Positions 41,816 to 50,432 are shown, counted from the first letter of the stretch. The stretch is 64,000 bases of DNA from Candidatus Saccharimonadota bacterium (GCA_017404335.1 JAFRCN010000006.1:1-64000); one strand, 5' to 3'. Translations and numbers: made by a program. Notes: generated by a model not told the origin, from the letters alone.

Positions 41816-42592
41816 TTAATCCGGTAATGTCAAAACTTCGTAGCCGTCGTTTGTGACGAGGACGGTATGCTCAAAGTGGCAGCCGATGGAGCCATCTTTC
41901 ATTTTTACCGTCCAATTATCGGATTTGTCGACGTAGTTCGCGGGTTTGCCGAGGGAGGACATCGGTTCGATACAAATCGTATCGCCTTCGACGAGCTTGT
42001 AGCCATGACCTTTTTTGCCGTAATTCGGAACCTCGGGGGCGGAATGCATTTTTCGGCCGATGCCGTGGCCGATATAATTCTCAATCACGCCGAGGTGGCC
42101 TTTCCTTAAGACCTTTTCGACAGCAGAGCCGATGTCGCCAATCGTCGCGCCGGGCTTGACCTGCTCGATCCCCTCCCACAGCGCCGATTCGGTGACGGAA
42201 ATCATTTTTTTAACGGCGGGGGAGCCTTTCTCGCCAACCAGCATGGTAAATGCCGAATCGGTAAAATAACCCTTATAATAGATATCAAGATCGAAGGAGA
42301 CTTTGTCGCCCTCCTCGAGAGGCTCGTCGGTGGGGGCGCCATGGACGAGCTCATCGTTGATCGAAATACATATCGCGCCGGGAAATTCCTCGTCGAGCAT
42401 ATCATAGGCGACTTTAGCGCCGCGTCTGACGATTTCGGAGCGGACCCAGGCGTCGATTTCTTTTCCGGTCATACCGGGTTTGACGTAGTTTTTTAAATCT
42501 CTTAGGAGATTACCGAGGATTTTACCGCCTTCGCGCATCGCTTCGATTTTGTACTTCAGAGTCTTTTCGTCGACGGTGTTTTTATTCTCCAT
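41816..42592 (-). CDS. map: methionine aminopeptidase, type I
   Basis: Removes the initiator Met. The five metal ligands are present: D..D in FDLDIYYKGYFTDSAF, H in GHGIGRKMHSAPEVPNYG, E in CIEPM and E in CHFEHTVLVT. The start MENKNTVDEKTLK at 42592 overlaps the last codons of adk by 11 nt. The longer frame from 42664 would lie inside adk. The length of ~258 residues is normal. Confidence 0.95.
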   Translation of the reverse strand: MENKNTVDEKTLKYKIEAMREGGKILGNLLRDLKNYVKPGMTGKEIDAWVRSEIVRRGAKVAYDMLDEEFPGAICISINDELVHGAPTDEPLEEGDKVSFDLDIYYKGYFTDSAFTMLVGEKGSPAVKKMISVTESALWEGIEQVKPGATIGDIGSAVEKVLRKGHLGVIENYIGHGIGRKMHSAPEVPNYGKKGHGYKLVEGDTICIEPMSSLGKPANYVDKSDNWTVKMKDGSIGCHFEHTVLVTNDGYEVLTLPD

Positions 42593-43175
42593 AGCTTTTT
42601 TCGATTTCTTCCCCGTTGACATCTTCGGATTGCTCGGTCGCGGAGGGGTTAAATTTTTTAACAATTTCTACTAGACGGTCGGTTACTTCGTCGATAGTGC
42701 CGACGCCGTCTACGCGCTCAATTGGAATGTTTTTAGACTCTAACATGGGTAAAATTGAACAAATATTTTGTTCAAAAATTTCAAAACGGCGGTCGATGCT
42801 TTCCTTTTCTTTGTCGTCGTCGCGACCACGGAGGGCGAGACGGTCGTAGAGCTCTTCTTTTGGGACTTCGAGAATAATCGCGCCGTCGATTTTTTCGGGG
42901 ATGTGATCCATCATCCATTCGGCCTGATATTTAGAACGAGGGTAACCGTCTAGAATAACGTCGAAACCCTCGGCTTCGGACTTTTCGATCGCGCGGTTCA
43001 TCAGCCGAATCACGTCTTCGTCGGGGATGAGGAGGCCTTTATTGATGGTTTCCTCGTAACCGCCCGTATCGCGAATCACCTGGCCGACTGAAAGCCAACG
43101 CCAGCCGAAAATTTCGGATAAAGCTTTGCCCTGGGTGCCTTTGCCTGACCCAGCGAGGCCGAATAATATAATCAT
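42582..43175 (-). CDS. adk: adenylate kinase-like nucleoside monophosphate kinase
   Basis: 197 residues. P-loop FGLAGSGKGTQGKAL, NMP-binding region, DGYPRSKYQAEWM (the Adk DGFPR motif) and a short LID (RGRDDDKEKESIDRRFE) without zinc cysteines. It balances AMP, ADP and ATP. The adk-map order is the conserved one from the spc region. AAAGGAG and a TATAAT precede the ATG. Confidence 0.9.
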   Translation of the reverse strand: MIILFGLAGSGKGTQGKALSEIFGWRWLSVGQVIRDTGGYEETINKGLLIPDEDVIRLMNRAIEKSEAEGFDVILDGYPRSKYQAEWMMDHIPEKIDGAIILEVPKEELYDRLALRGRDDDKEKESIDRRFEIFEQNICSILPMLESKNIPIERVDGVGTIDEVTDRLVEIVKKFNPSATEQSEDVNGEEIEKSYGE

Positions 43176-43206
43176 AATTCTCCTTTATGCCATTATATCA
43201 CATTTG

Positions 43207-43283
43207 GCGGACGGGTCCTGTCGTCGCCTCCTCCCCCGCTCGGCTCTCGCGGGGGACCCCCTCCGGCGACACCACCCGTCCGC
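43207..43283. repeat. palindromic element family D, copy 4, upstream of adk
   Basis: GCGGACGGGT / ACCCGTCCGC surrounds the same centre as copy 3 (CCTCCTCCCCCGCTCGGCTC, GCGGGGGACCCCCTCC). It sits between the rpsU terminator and the adk promoter. Confidence 0.82.
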
Positions 43284-43291
43284 GATATTGA

Positions 43292-43316
43292 AAAAATCCC
43301 CCGAAGGGGGATTTTT
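43292..43316 (-). terminator. rpsU terminator
   Basis: AAAAATCCCCC / GGGGGATTTTT with a GAA loop, overlapping the rpsU stop codon on the minus strand. Confidence 0.88.
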
Positions 43317-43533
43317 AGCGAAGACCGAGTTTGATTTTTTCGGTCTTCTCGGCTTTGTGGGCCTCGCGGATGATTGCCTTTAAGCGACGTTCGCGCTTCG
43401 ACATCGGCTTCGAAAAACGCATTTGCGACTTCTTTAGAGGCATCATGCCACTCTGTAAAACTTTACGATTGAAGCGACGGATAATGTTCTCGTTCGCCTC
43501 GCCTTGATCTTTTCTAGTAACTTTAATAGCCAT
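43315..43533 (-). CDS. rpsU: 30S ribosomal protein S21
   Basis: 72 residues beginning MAIKVTRKDQGEANENIIRR, with the S21 pattern (MRFSKPMSKRERRLKAIIRE). The ATG at 43533 is used because TATAAT ends 10 nt upstream and the longer frame would start before the promoter. Small-subunit protein near the mRNA exit; its basic C-terminus is typical. Confidence 0.9.
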   Translation of the reverse strand: MAIKVTRKDQGEANENIIRRFNRKVLQSGMMPLKKSQMRFSKPMSKRERRLKAIIREAHKAEKTEKIKLGLR

Positions 43534-43562
43534 ATTGAGAAAAATTATAGCACAGGAGGAAG

Positions 43563-43586
43563 AAAAAAACAACCCCTAAGGGCTGT
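43563..43586 (-). terminator. second terminator downstream of tRNA-Asp
   Basis: ACAGCCC / GGGGTTGT on the minus strand followed by seven T, just after a tRNA-Asp-like fragment. Confidence 0.75.
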
Positions 43587-43588
43587 AC

Positions 43589-43609
43589 TGGCGGATCCGA
43601 CGAGACTCG
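43589..43609 (-). repeat. 21-bp copy of the tRNA-Asp 3' end
   Basis: A 21-bp exact repeat of the last part of tRNA-Asp (including GGATCCGCCA), placed 76 bp downstream of the real 3' end. That distance is one tRNA length. In front of it, on the minus strand, GAGGCTCGGACC-TTCG-GGTGCGAGTCTC forms a hairpin instead of a cloverleaf. It could be a leftover of tandem duplication or an att-like repeat. Confidence 0.75.
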
Positions 43610-43641
43610 CACCGAAGGTCCGAGCCTCTTTTTTTGATACG

Positions 43642-43661
43642 AAAAAAGCCCGAAGGCTTTT
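43642..43661 (-). terminator. tRNA-Asp terminator
   Basis: AAAAGCC-TTCG-GGCTTTTTT on the minus strand, directly after the CCA end of tRNA-Asp. Confidence 0.85.
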
Positions 43662-43664
43662 GAG

Positions 43665-43741
43665 TGGCGGATCCGACGAGACTCGAACTCGCGACCTCTG
43701 CCGTGACAGGGCAGCGCTCTAACCAACTGAGCTACGAATCC
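43665..43741 (-). tRNA. tRNA-Asp (GTC)
   Basis: Acceptor GGATTCG/CGGATCC, D-stem GCTC/GAGC, anticodon stem CTGCC/GGCAG with loop CTGTCAC (anticodon GTC), T-loop TTCGAGT, encoded CCA. A promoter TTGATT, 17 nt, TATAAT ends 9 nt upstream. Confidence 0.96.
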
Positions 43742-43782
43742 ACTTGATTTATTATAACCCACTTAATGACAAAAATCAAGAC

Positions 43783-45612
43783 CTAGGCGCCGGGGATTTT
43801 GAAAGCAGAGGGGTCGGTGGCTTGGGGGATGTAGGTTTGGTCGACCATGACGGGTTGCGGGCCGACTTCGGGCATAGCCGGAGTTTCGGCTGGCATCGCC
43901 GTAGCGACTGCAGGGCTAGGAGTCGGAGCGTTGACATCAATCGGAGGAGCTGGAGGAGGAGGTAAAACCTCTTCGCCAGGCATAGGCATGTAGTTCATTT
44001 CGGGGACACCGTTAATTTCAGGGGCGGCAGGGACGGTCGGAGTGTTCGCGATGGCAGGGTTTAAGGATGGGTCGAGAGCGGGGTTCGGCGCATTTGTAGA
44101 CGCGTCAGAAGTGGTCGGCTCGTCAGGGGAGCTCATAATCGGAGCGTTAACGTCGGCGACGGAGGCTCCGCCTAGCTCGGTTAAAGCGTCTTCTAGCATT
44201 TTGCTATAGTCTTCGGGATTATCGCTGGAGACTTCGCTGCTAAACTCGGTCGAGGGGGCAATAATCTTCTCGGAGCGTTCGTCGTTAGCTTCTGCGCTGG
44301 GGGTTTCCGGAGATGTAGCTTCGGAGACGGATACTTCAGGGAGAACTAGCTCAGAAGAAGGAATAGGCTCTACGGATGGAACCGGCTCTGGCATAGTAGC
44401 GTCGGGAACTTCAGTAGCAGAAGTTTCGGTAGTTTCGGTAGCTTCGGTAGCTTCCGAAGCGACTGATTCGGGAGTAGAAACGTCTTCTTCTAGCTTAAAC
44501 AGATCTGAGCGAGATTCGGGCGTAGCTTCGGCGCCAGCTTGAGACAGGCTCGCTTCGGCGGCCTTGAGTTCGTCGAGAAGGGTCGATTCCTTCTCGGAGA
44601 CGTTCGCCTCAACGACTTTCGACTCGTCGATTCCCTCTTCGCCGGCGTGCTCGATATCAAGCTTCGTCGGGTCGGTATCGACGGGTTTATTTGTGTTTAT
44701 ACTGGACATACCGATAAGCTCGTTATCGATATCGGGAGTAATATTTTTAGCGACGAGTTGTTGATTCGCGCCGGATTCCATGAGACGAGAGGCGAGACGC
44801 ATCGTGTTTGGGAAGGTTGCGGCATTCGCGAAACGATTCGTCGCGGCGACAATACCAGTGAGGAAAGCGGTAGCTTCTTCTTTTTCGATTTGAACTTTGC
44901 CGCCCATGGCGTAGAGGAGAGTCGCAATCATTTCGGAGACGGAGCTTGCGGACGGGTCGCTCCATTCAATTTCGCCGAATTTGCCAGGTTTGCCGGTAGT
45001 GATGTTAATAATCACAGCGTCGTGCATGATGCGACCGTGCTCGCGGAGCGCGGAGTCGAGGTCGATACCGTTCGCGACATCGAGAGCAAGGACGAGGTCG
45101 ACATTAAAATCGCCATAACTAAACTCGAGGTCCTCCTCGGCGATACGGGTGCGATACGGAGTAATAAAAACCTTTACGAAGTCACCATCGAGCTTATAGC
45201 GAAGATGGTCGGCTTTTTCTTTATTTAGAGCAATAACGAAATCCTGAAGAGTGTCGGCGGTAGGCTCGAAAGTCTCCTCAGGCTTTAAGAATTCTAGAGC
45301 ATTAGGCGTCATGCCGGAGTAAATCGCGGTTGCGCGTTTGCCGAGACGGTCGAGATAGAGAGAGAGGCCGATAGCGGCGGACATTTCGTCGACCGAAGGG
45401 TCGGCGGAAAGAGCAATTAGAATATTCCGCGACTCGGCGATTTTAGAAGAGACCTTGGAGAGGATATTAGTGGGTTCGGCATCAATAGCTGGAGCGTCAG
45501 TGTAGTCTACGGGCGGAACGGAAGGATCAACAATGACCGGATTAGGAGCCGAGGTCGGAGTGGCCATAGTGGCGGGGTTAGCAACTTGAGCTTGCTCTTC
45601 AGTATTATCCAT
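43783..45612 (-). CDS. DHH-like phosphoesterase fold with long disordered tail
   Basis: 609 residues. Residues ~50-290 have a DHH/RecJ-like arrangement (NILIALSADPSVDEMSAAIGLSLYLDRLGK, VDLVLALDVANGIDLD, HDAVIINITTG). The DHH triad itself is replaced (PSVDEM, ALDVAN), so catalysis is doubtful. Residues ~320-609 are Pro/Glu/Ser/Thr-rich and probably disordered, ending in proline-rich repeats. TAAACT lies 6 nt before the ATG, so it is probably leaderless. CPR genomes often carry such DHH-like proteins; role unknown. Confidence 0.7.
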   Translation of the reverse strand: MDNTEEQAQVANPATMATPTSAPNPVIVDPSVPPVDYTDAPAIDAEPTNILSKVSSKIAESRNILIALSADPSVDEMSAAIGLSLYLDRLGKRATAIYSGMTPNALEFLKPEETFEPTADTLQDFVIALNKEKADHLRYKLDGDFVKVFITPYRTRIAEEDLEFSYGDFNVDLVLALDVANGIDLDSALREHGRIMHDAVIINITTGKPGKFGEIEWSDPSASSVSEMIATLLYAMGGKVQIEKEEATAFLTGIVAATNRFANAATFPNTMRLASRLMESGANQQLVAKNITPDIDNELIGMSSINTNKPVDTDPTKLDIEHAGEEGIDESKVVEANVSEKESTLLDELKAAEASLSQAGAEATPESRSDLFKLEEDVSTPESVASEATEATETTETSATEVPDATMPEPVPSVEPIPSSELVLPEVSVSEATSPETPSAEANDERSEKIIAPSTEFSSEVSSDNPEDYSKMLEDALTELGGASVADVNAPIMSSPDEPTTSDASTNAPNPALDPSLNPAIANTPTVPAAPEINGVPEMNYMPMPGEEVLPPPPAPPIDVNAPTPSPAVATAMPAETPAMPEVGPQPVMVDQTYIPQATDPSAFKIPGA

Positions 45613-45696
45613 GGTTTTAGTTTAACATAAGTACTTCAAATTTACAACATAAAAATGTTTACATTCTTTACTCTTTACTTTTTACCGGAATTGAGG

Positions 45697-45702
45697 TATA
45701 AT
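45697..45702 (+). promoter_or_regulatory. rpsT promoter -10 box
   Basis: TATAAT at 45697-45702, with TTTACT-like sequence ~17 nt upstream and AGGAAG before the rpsT ATG. Confidence 0.65.
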
Positions 45703-45745
45703 GGGTAAAAATCAATAATTATTTAATTAAGTATATAGGAAGAAA

Positions 45746-45985
45746 ATGCCGATTATTAAATCTGCCAAGAAGGCTGCGAGGCAAGCGGATAAGCGAACCG
45801 CGCATAATCAACAAATCAAGAAAGATATCAAGTCTGCTTTAAAGGCTTTTAAGGCGAATCCGTCGAAGGAGACGCTCGCGAAGGCGCAGTCCGAGTACGA
45901 CAAGGCGGTCAAGAAAGATTTACTGAAGAAAAACACCGCTTCGCGTCGCAAGGCTAAGCTACACGCGATTTTAAAGCAAGCGTAG
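45746..45985 (+). CDS. rpsT: 30S ribosomal protein S20
   Basis: 79 residues with MPIIKSAKKAARQADKRTAH and KNTASRRKAKLHAIL, the S20 pattern. Binds 16S rRNA early in assembly. Convergent with holA, an association seen in many bacteria. Its own promoter and terminator. Confidence 0.95.
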   Translation: MPIIKSAKKAARQADKRTAHNQQIKKDIKSALKAFKANPSKETLAKAQSEYDKAVKKDLLKKNTASRRKAKLHAILKQA

Positions 45986-45990
45986 TTTCG

Positions 45991-46017
45991 ATCGACGGCT
46001 GAGACCGTCGATTTTTG
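45991..46017 (+). terminator. rpsT terminator
   Basis: ATCGACGG / CCGTCGAT followed by TTTTTG, six bases after the rpsT stop. Confidence 0.88.
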
Positions 46018-46034
46018 TATATATTATATATGGT

Positions 46035-46640
46035 TTAGATAGTGCGGAGTCTGAGGAGGAAGGACTCGATGAGAAGCCAGGGGTCGATAGAAGAGGATTT
46101 TAGGTTGAGGTCGAGAGCGGAGAGCTCCTTTAAGATTTTCTTTTCTTTCGTTCCCTGGCTCGCGGTGTAGTCTTTTAGCGCTTGCGAGACGAGAAGACCG
46201 AAAAACATAATGGGGTCTTCACTTAGTTTAATTTTCTCGAGCATTTCGACAGCTTTTTTGCCGTCGTTTTTGGCGGTTTTGTAGATATTAAAAACTTGAG
46301 TTAAGTTCGGATTTTTCGGGAGGGCGAATTCTCTGATTTCGATTTGGTCTTTTAGGGTCTTATAGGTCGCGCTTCGTTTGTCGAGTTTTAATTCGAGAAG
46401 GACTATATCGTGCGGGGTGTCGAGGTAGTCGGGGAGCTTTTCGAAGGCGGGTTTATTCGCGGAGAGGTCGCGGATGAGGATTTTTCGCTTCTCGGCGAAG
46501 AGAGACGTACCGAGGAAAAGAGTCGGGAGGTCGTTTGGGTTTAAGTCGGCGCCTTCGACCGTCTCGTGGTTCTCGCCGAGGAGTTTAGTAATTTCGGAGT
46601 TCGCTTTCACACGGTCATCACCGTAGAATAGCTTAATCAT
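46035..46640 (-). CDS. holA: shortened DNA polymerase III delta subunit
   Basis: The delta subunit opens the sliding clamp. The pattern MIKLFYGDDRVKANSEITKLL.., LPTLFLGTSLFAEKRKILIRDL and VFNIYKTAKNDGKKAVEMLE fits HolA. At 201 residues it lacks much of the middle AAA+ domain (usual ~340). The neighbourhood with rpsT and mutM supports the call. It overlaps the mutM stop by 8 nt. Confidence 0.75.
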   Translation of the reverse strand: MIKLFYGDDRVKANSEITKLLGENHETVEGADLNPNDLPTLFLGTSLFAEKRKILIRDLSANKPAFEKLPDYLDTPHDIVLLELKLDKRSATYKTLKDQIEIREFALPKNPNLTQVFNIYKTAKNDGKKAVEMLEKIKLSEDPIMFFGLLVSQALKDYTASQGTKEKKILKELSALDLNLKSSSIDPWLLIESFLLRLRTI

Positions 46641-47493
46641 TTTTTACCTCCTTTTGACAATGCGGGCAGTAATGAGTACCGCGACCAGCAACTTTCTTTT
46701 TGATTATTTTTGTGCCACAGCGTGGGCAGGGCTGACCTTCTTTGTGGAAAACCTGCGCGAAGAGGTCGAGATAGTCGCCTTTCGTGCCGTCGGCCTTGAC
46801 GTAGTTTTTCATGGTCGAACCGCCGGAGGCGATCGACTTTTCCATGACGGCTTTCGCGGAGTTTAGAAGGAGGTTCGTTTCGTCGAAGGTGATACTGCCA
46901 GCTTTTCTCTCGGGGTTTATTTTTGAAGAAAAAAGCGACTCGTCGGCGTAGATGTTGCCGAGGCCGCAGATAATCGACTGGTCTAGGATAACGGCTTTAA
47001 TCGCCGAGTTTTTGTGTTTTTGTAACTTTTCGTAGAGCTCGGGGGCGGTCATATCCCAAGGTTCCTTCGCGAGTTTCTTAATAAAAGAATCGTTTTTGAC
47101 GTTTTTTGTCTCGATAATTTTAATGAAGCCGAATTTACGTTGGTCGTTGAAATAGAGAGTGCCGTTATCTAAAGTAAGGGTCACGCGGGTTTGTTTGTTC
47201 GGGAGCTTGGCAGTAAAATTGTCGCTCGGGTGGCCGGCGGCGTAGCGTTCTTTACCGTCGTAGATTAACTGGCCGGTCATGCGAAGGTGGATCATTAAGG
47301 ATTTTTCGTTATCTAGGTCTATAATTAAGGCTTTGCCGAAACGGCGGAGATTTATAATTTTCGCGCTTTCGACGGTTGTTGGGTCGCCCTGGAAAGATTT
47401 ATTGCAGTAAACTTCGATTTTTTTGATTCTTTTTTCTAAGATAAAGTCTTTTAAACCTCTTCTGATTGTTTCGACTTCTGGTAACTCTGGCAT
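46633..47493 (-). CDS. mutM: formamidopyrimidine-DNA glycosylase
   Basis: Removes 8-oxoguanine and ring-opened purines. Catalytic N-terminus MPELPEVETIRRGL (Pro1 after Met removal, Glu2), H2TH domain, and C-terminal zinc finger CPRCGT..THYCPHCQ. 286 residues, full length. TAAAAT ends 6 nt before the ATG: leaderless. Confidence 0.96.
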   Translation of the reverse strand: MPELPEVETIRRGLKDFILEKRIKKIEVYCNKSFQGDPTTVESAKIINLRRFGKALIIDLDNEKSLMIHLRMTGQLIYDGKERYAAGHPSDNFTAKLPNKQTRVTLTLDNGTLYFNDQRKFGFIKIIETKNVKNDSFIKKLAKEPWDMTAPELYEKLQKHKNSAIKAVILDQSIICGLGNIYADESLFSSKINPERKAGSITFDETNLLLNSAKAVMEKSIASGGSTMKNYVKADGTKGDYLDLFAQVFHKEGQPCPRCGTKIIKKKVAGRGTHYCPHCQKEVKND

Positions 47494-47639
47494 ATATCTA
47501 TTTTATCATAAATCCATATTTAGCGTAAAATGGGTCTTGACGAACGCTATATGTGGGGTTTATAATGATTCTAGGTAATGCTTAAAATATTAAAATGACC
47601 GATTCGGGGCGGGGATTTTAGTCGAAAAAGGAGAAAACC

Positions 47640-48074
47640 ATGAAGAAAATAATTTACAAAAGTCAAAACGATGTTGCAAATTTCGATATGAAGAGATTTT
47701 TGAAATCGCTTTCGAAATATGCGAAGGTGAGCGAGAAGGAAGCGACGGAAGCGCTAGCGGAATTCGACCAATATGAAACGATGCACGTTTCGTGCTTAGT
47801 CGAGGCGGGAGTGAAACTTCTAGAAGCGAAGGACGCTGAAGCGGCGAAGGAATATTTCGAAGCGCATTCTGAGTATTTCGATGAAGGTAAATTTGAGAGA
47901 CTGCGCCGGATTACGGGGTATCTCGTCGGGACTTTGGATAGATGGAATGATGCGAAAAAAGCCGAGGAAAAGGCTCGGGTAAAACACTCGGTTAATTCGG
48001 CGATTGATGATGCGGCGAGACTTGTCGCGCTCGAAACTCAGGCGATGGAACACAATATCGCTTACGTGCGATAA
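47640..48074 (+). CDS. small protein with an NrdD-tail-like C-terminus
   Basis: 144 residues. The C-terminal part RRITGYLVGTLDRWNDAKKA and RVKH resembles the tail that follows the zinc finger in anaerobic ribonucleotide reductase (NrdD). The zinc Cys motif and the glycyl-radical site are absent, so it is not a reductase. The first 100 residues are helical and acidic. A strong promoter (TTGACG 47537-47542, 18 nt, TATAAT 47561-47566) drives it, and GGAG precedes the ATG. The 5' leader carries a G-rich stretch. Confidence 0.55.
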   Translation: MKKIIYKSQNDVANFDMKRFLKSLSKYAKVSEKEATEALAEFDQYETMHVSCLVEAGVKLLEAKDAEAAKEYFEAHSEYFDEGKFERLRRITGYLVGTLDRWNDAKKAEEKARVKHSVNSAIDDAARLVALETQAMEHNIAYVR

Positions 48075-48089
48075 AAATAAACTTTATTT

Positions 48090-50432
48090 TTATAGGCAAC
48101 CCCAGTTGTCTCCAACGGAGATTTCGACGGCAAGTTTAACGGGGAGTTCAGGGGCGACGGATTCCATTTCGGACTTTAAGAGGTTCGCAATGGAATCCGC
48201 GTCTTTTTTGTCGCATTCAATAATGAGAGAATCGTGAATCTGCATGATTAAATCGGCGCCTTTAGGGAGCTTTTTATCGACATTAATCATCGCGCGTTTC
48301 ATGAGGTCGGCTTCAGTGCCTTGAATTGGCATGTTTTCGGCGGCGCGACGAGCAGATTCGCGAATCACAAAATTCGGAGATTTAACGTCGGGGGTCGGAC
48401 GACGACGACCGAAGAAAGTTTCGACGTAGCCCTTTTCGTTGGCTTGGTTCAAAATATTATTTAGATAGGTCTTAATCGGGGCGCGAAGCTCGAAATAGTT
48501 GTCGATAAAAGCCTTCGCTTCGGCAAAAGGCATCTTTGCGGCTTCGGAAAGCCCGCGGACACTCATACCGTAGAGGATTCCGAAGTTGATTACCTTGGCG
48601 GCGCGACGCTGGTCTTTCGTTACTTTGTCCATCGGGACTTTGAAAGCTTCAGAAGCGGTCTTGGTATGGATGTCGACGCCGGCGTTGAAATCGTCGATTA
48701 GAGGTTTATCTCCAGCGAGGACGGCGGCGAGGCGAAGCTCGAATTGAGAATAGTCCGCCGAAACGAGAACTCTGCCCTCGGGAGCGATGAAGCCAGTCCT
48801 TATACGCTTCCCTTCTTCGGTCCGGACGGGGATGTTTTGAAGATTTGGATCTTTAGAACTGAGGCGACCAGTCGCGGTAACGTTTTGAGTGAAGGTCGTA
48901 TGGATACGATTGTTATCATCGGCGAGGTCGGGGATAGGGAGGATGTAGGTACTGAGAAGTTTTGCGGATTCGCGGTATTCAATTAGCTTCGGGATGATTG
49001 GATGGAGAGTTTTTAGCTTGTCGAGCTCTTTCGCGCCAGTGGAAAAACCACGAGAAGTTTTCTTGATCCCCTTTGTTGGAAGATTTAGATCGGTAAAGAG
49101 GATTTCGGAAAGTTGAATCGGGGAGTTGACATTGAAGTCCTTACCGGCGAGGGCGCAAACTGCTTGTTCTAATTTTTTAACCTCGGCGGTGTATTCGGTC
49201 TTTAGGTTTTCGAAATAGGTTCGGTCGATGAGCATGCCCTTTTGCTCCATCTTGTAGAGAATCGGGATAAGAGGGAGGTCGAAATTGATATATATATTAT
49301 ATAGTTCGGGGATTTTCTCGAGATTCGCCTTTTGCTCTTTGTATAAATCTTCGGGACTAAAGAGGGTTGGGTTTTCACGGGCCAAAGGGTTTAGCAAAAA
49401 GCTCGCTTGAGATAGGTCCCAATAAGGCGTATTTTCTTCGAGAATTTTTTTAGATACTTCGTTATTTGTATGCATTAAATATTTAATGTCGTAATCAACA
49501 ATTAAATCTTTAGGAATTTGAATATTGTTATTTATAATATCTTGTTTTTTTATTTCAATATTATCTATTTTTCGAATTAGTGAGTTGAATTCGAGTTTTT
49601 TGAGGGCTTGAACTGTTTTGTCGCGGTCGAAGACGAAGTCGGGGAGTTCGGCTAGAGAGACAGGGGCGTCGAACATGATTTTGGCGAGAGTTTTTGACAT
49701 GTAGGCAGAATCTTTGCCGGCTTCGAGCTTGGTGCGGGTCGAGCCGGAAATTTGGTCGAGATTTTCGTAGATGTTTTCTAGGGAGCCGTAATCATTCAAA
49801 AGTTTCGCGGCAGTCTTTTCGCCGATACCGGGGACGCCGGGAATATTGTCGGAAGAATCACCCTTTAGGGATTTCAGATCGAGGAATTGAGACTTTTTGA
49901 TGCCGTATTTGGCTTCGATTTCAGCGACGTCGATTTTTTCGATATTAGAAAAGCCTTTTAGAATTCGCCACATGTGCGTGTTTTCGTCGACGATTTGGAG
50001 CATGTCGAGGTCGGAGGAGATAATGTAGGTTTCGTAGTCACAATTCCCTTTTTCATCGAGAGTCTCATCGGCCTGTAAGCTTAGCGAGCCGATAATGTCG
50101 TCGGCTTCGTAATTGTCGATTTCGACGAAATTCCAGCCGAGACCCTTAACTAAATCTTCGAGTAAAGGGATTTGAGCGTAAAAATCCTCGCCGGGTTTAA
50201 CGCGACCGGCTTTATAGTCGGGATAAATCGCGCGGCGCTTAGACACGGAAGTCTTAGAATCCCAGGCGACGACGACTTTAGTAGGGTCGAGTTTCTTTAC
50301 TATCTCCATAGCAATAGCGGCAAAGCCGTAGACGCCACCGGTCGGAGTGCCGTCCGCGAGGCTGAGCGCGCCCATCGCGTAGTAGCCGCGATAAAAGACT
50401 GATTTTCCGTCAATTAGAACAAGTTTTTTCAT
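48090..50432 (-). CDS. polA: DNA polymerase I with degenerate 3'-5' exonuclease region
   Basis: 780 residues. The 5'-3' exonuclease (1-290: YKAGRVKPGEDF, SSDLDMLQIVDE, GDSSDNIPGVPGIGEKTAAKLL) and the polymerase domain (motif A DYSQFELR, motif B RRAAKVINFGILYG, motif C QIHDS) are intact. The stretch between them (~290-360) is short and has no DxE exonuclease motif, so there is no proofreading. Motif A has Phe where Ile is usual. Its ATG is directly adjacent to the upstream stop. Confidence 0.95.
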   Translation of the reverse strand: MKKLVLIDGKSVFYRGYYAMGALSLADGTPTGGVYGFAAIAMEIVKKLDPTKVVVAWDSKTSVSKRRAIYPDYKAGRVKPGEDFYAQIPLLEDLVKGLGWNFVEIDNYEADDIIGSLSLQADETLDEKGNCDYETYIISSDLDMLQIVDENTHMWRILKGFSNIEKIDVAEIEAKYGIKKSQFLDLKSLKGDSSDNIPGVPGIGEKTAAKLLNDYGSLENIYENLDQISGSTRTKLEAGKDSAYMSKTLAKIMFDAPVSLAELPDFVFDRDKTVQALKKLEFNSLIRKIDNIEIKKQDIINNNIQIPKDLIVDYDIKYLMHTNNEVSKKILEENTPYWDLSQASFLLNPLARENPTLFSPEDLYKEQKANLEKIPELYNIYINFDLPLIPILYKMEQKGMLIDRTYFENLKTEYTAEVKKLEQAVCALAGKDFNVNSPIQLSEILFTDLNLPTKGIKKTSRGFSTGAKELDKLKTLHPIIPKLIEYRESAKLLSTYILPIPDLADDNNRIHTTFTQNVTATGRLSSKDPNLQNIPVRTEEGKRIRTGFIAPEGRVLVSADYSQFELRLAAVLAGDKPLIDDFNAGVDIHTKTASEAFKVPMDKVTKDQRRAAKVINFGILYGMSVRGLSEAAKMPFAEAKAFIDNYFELRAPIKTYLNNILNQANEKGYVETFFGRRRPTPDVKSPNFVIRESARRAAENMPIQGTEADLMKRAMINVDKKLPKGADLIMQIHDSLIIECDKKDADSIANLLKSEMESVAPELPVKLAVEISVGDNWGCL

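Noticed and set aside
38670-43283. Family D palindromes as plain Rho-independent terminators
   Set aside because: They are not followed by a consistent T-run, one lies inside nrdR coding sequence, and their centres are conserved beyond what a terminator needs. Termination may be a side effect.
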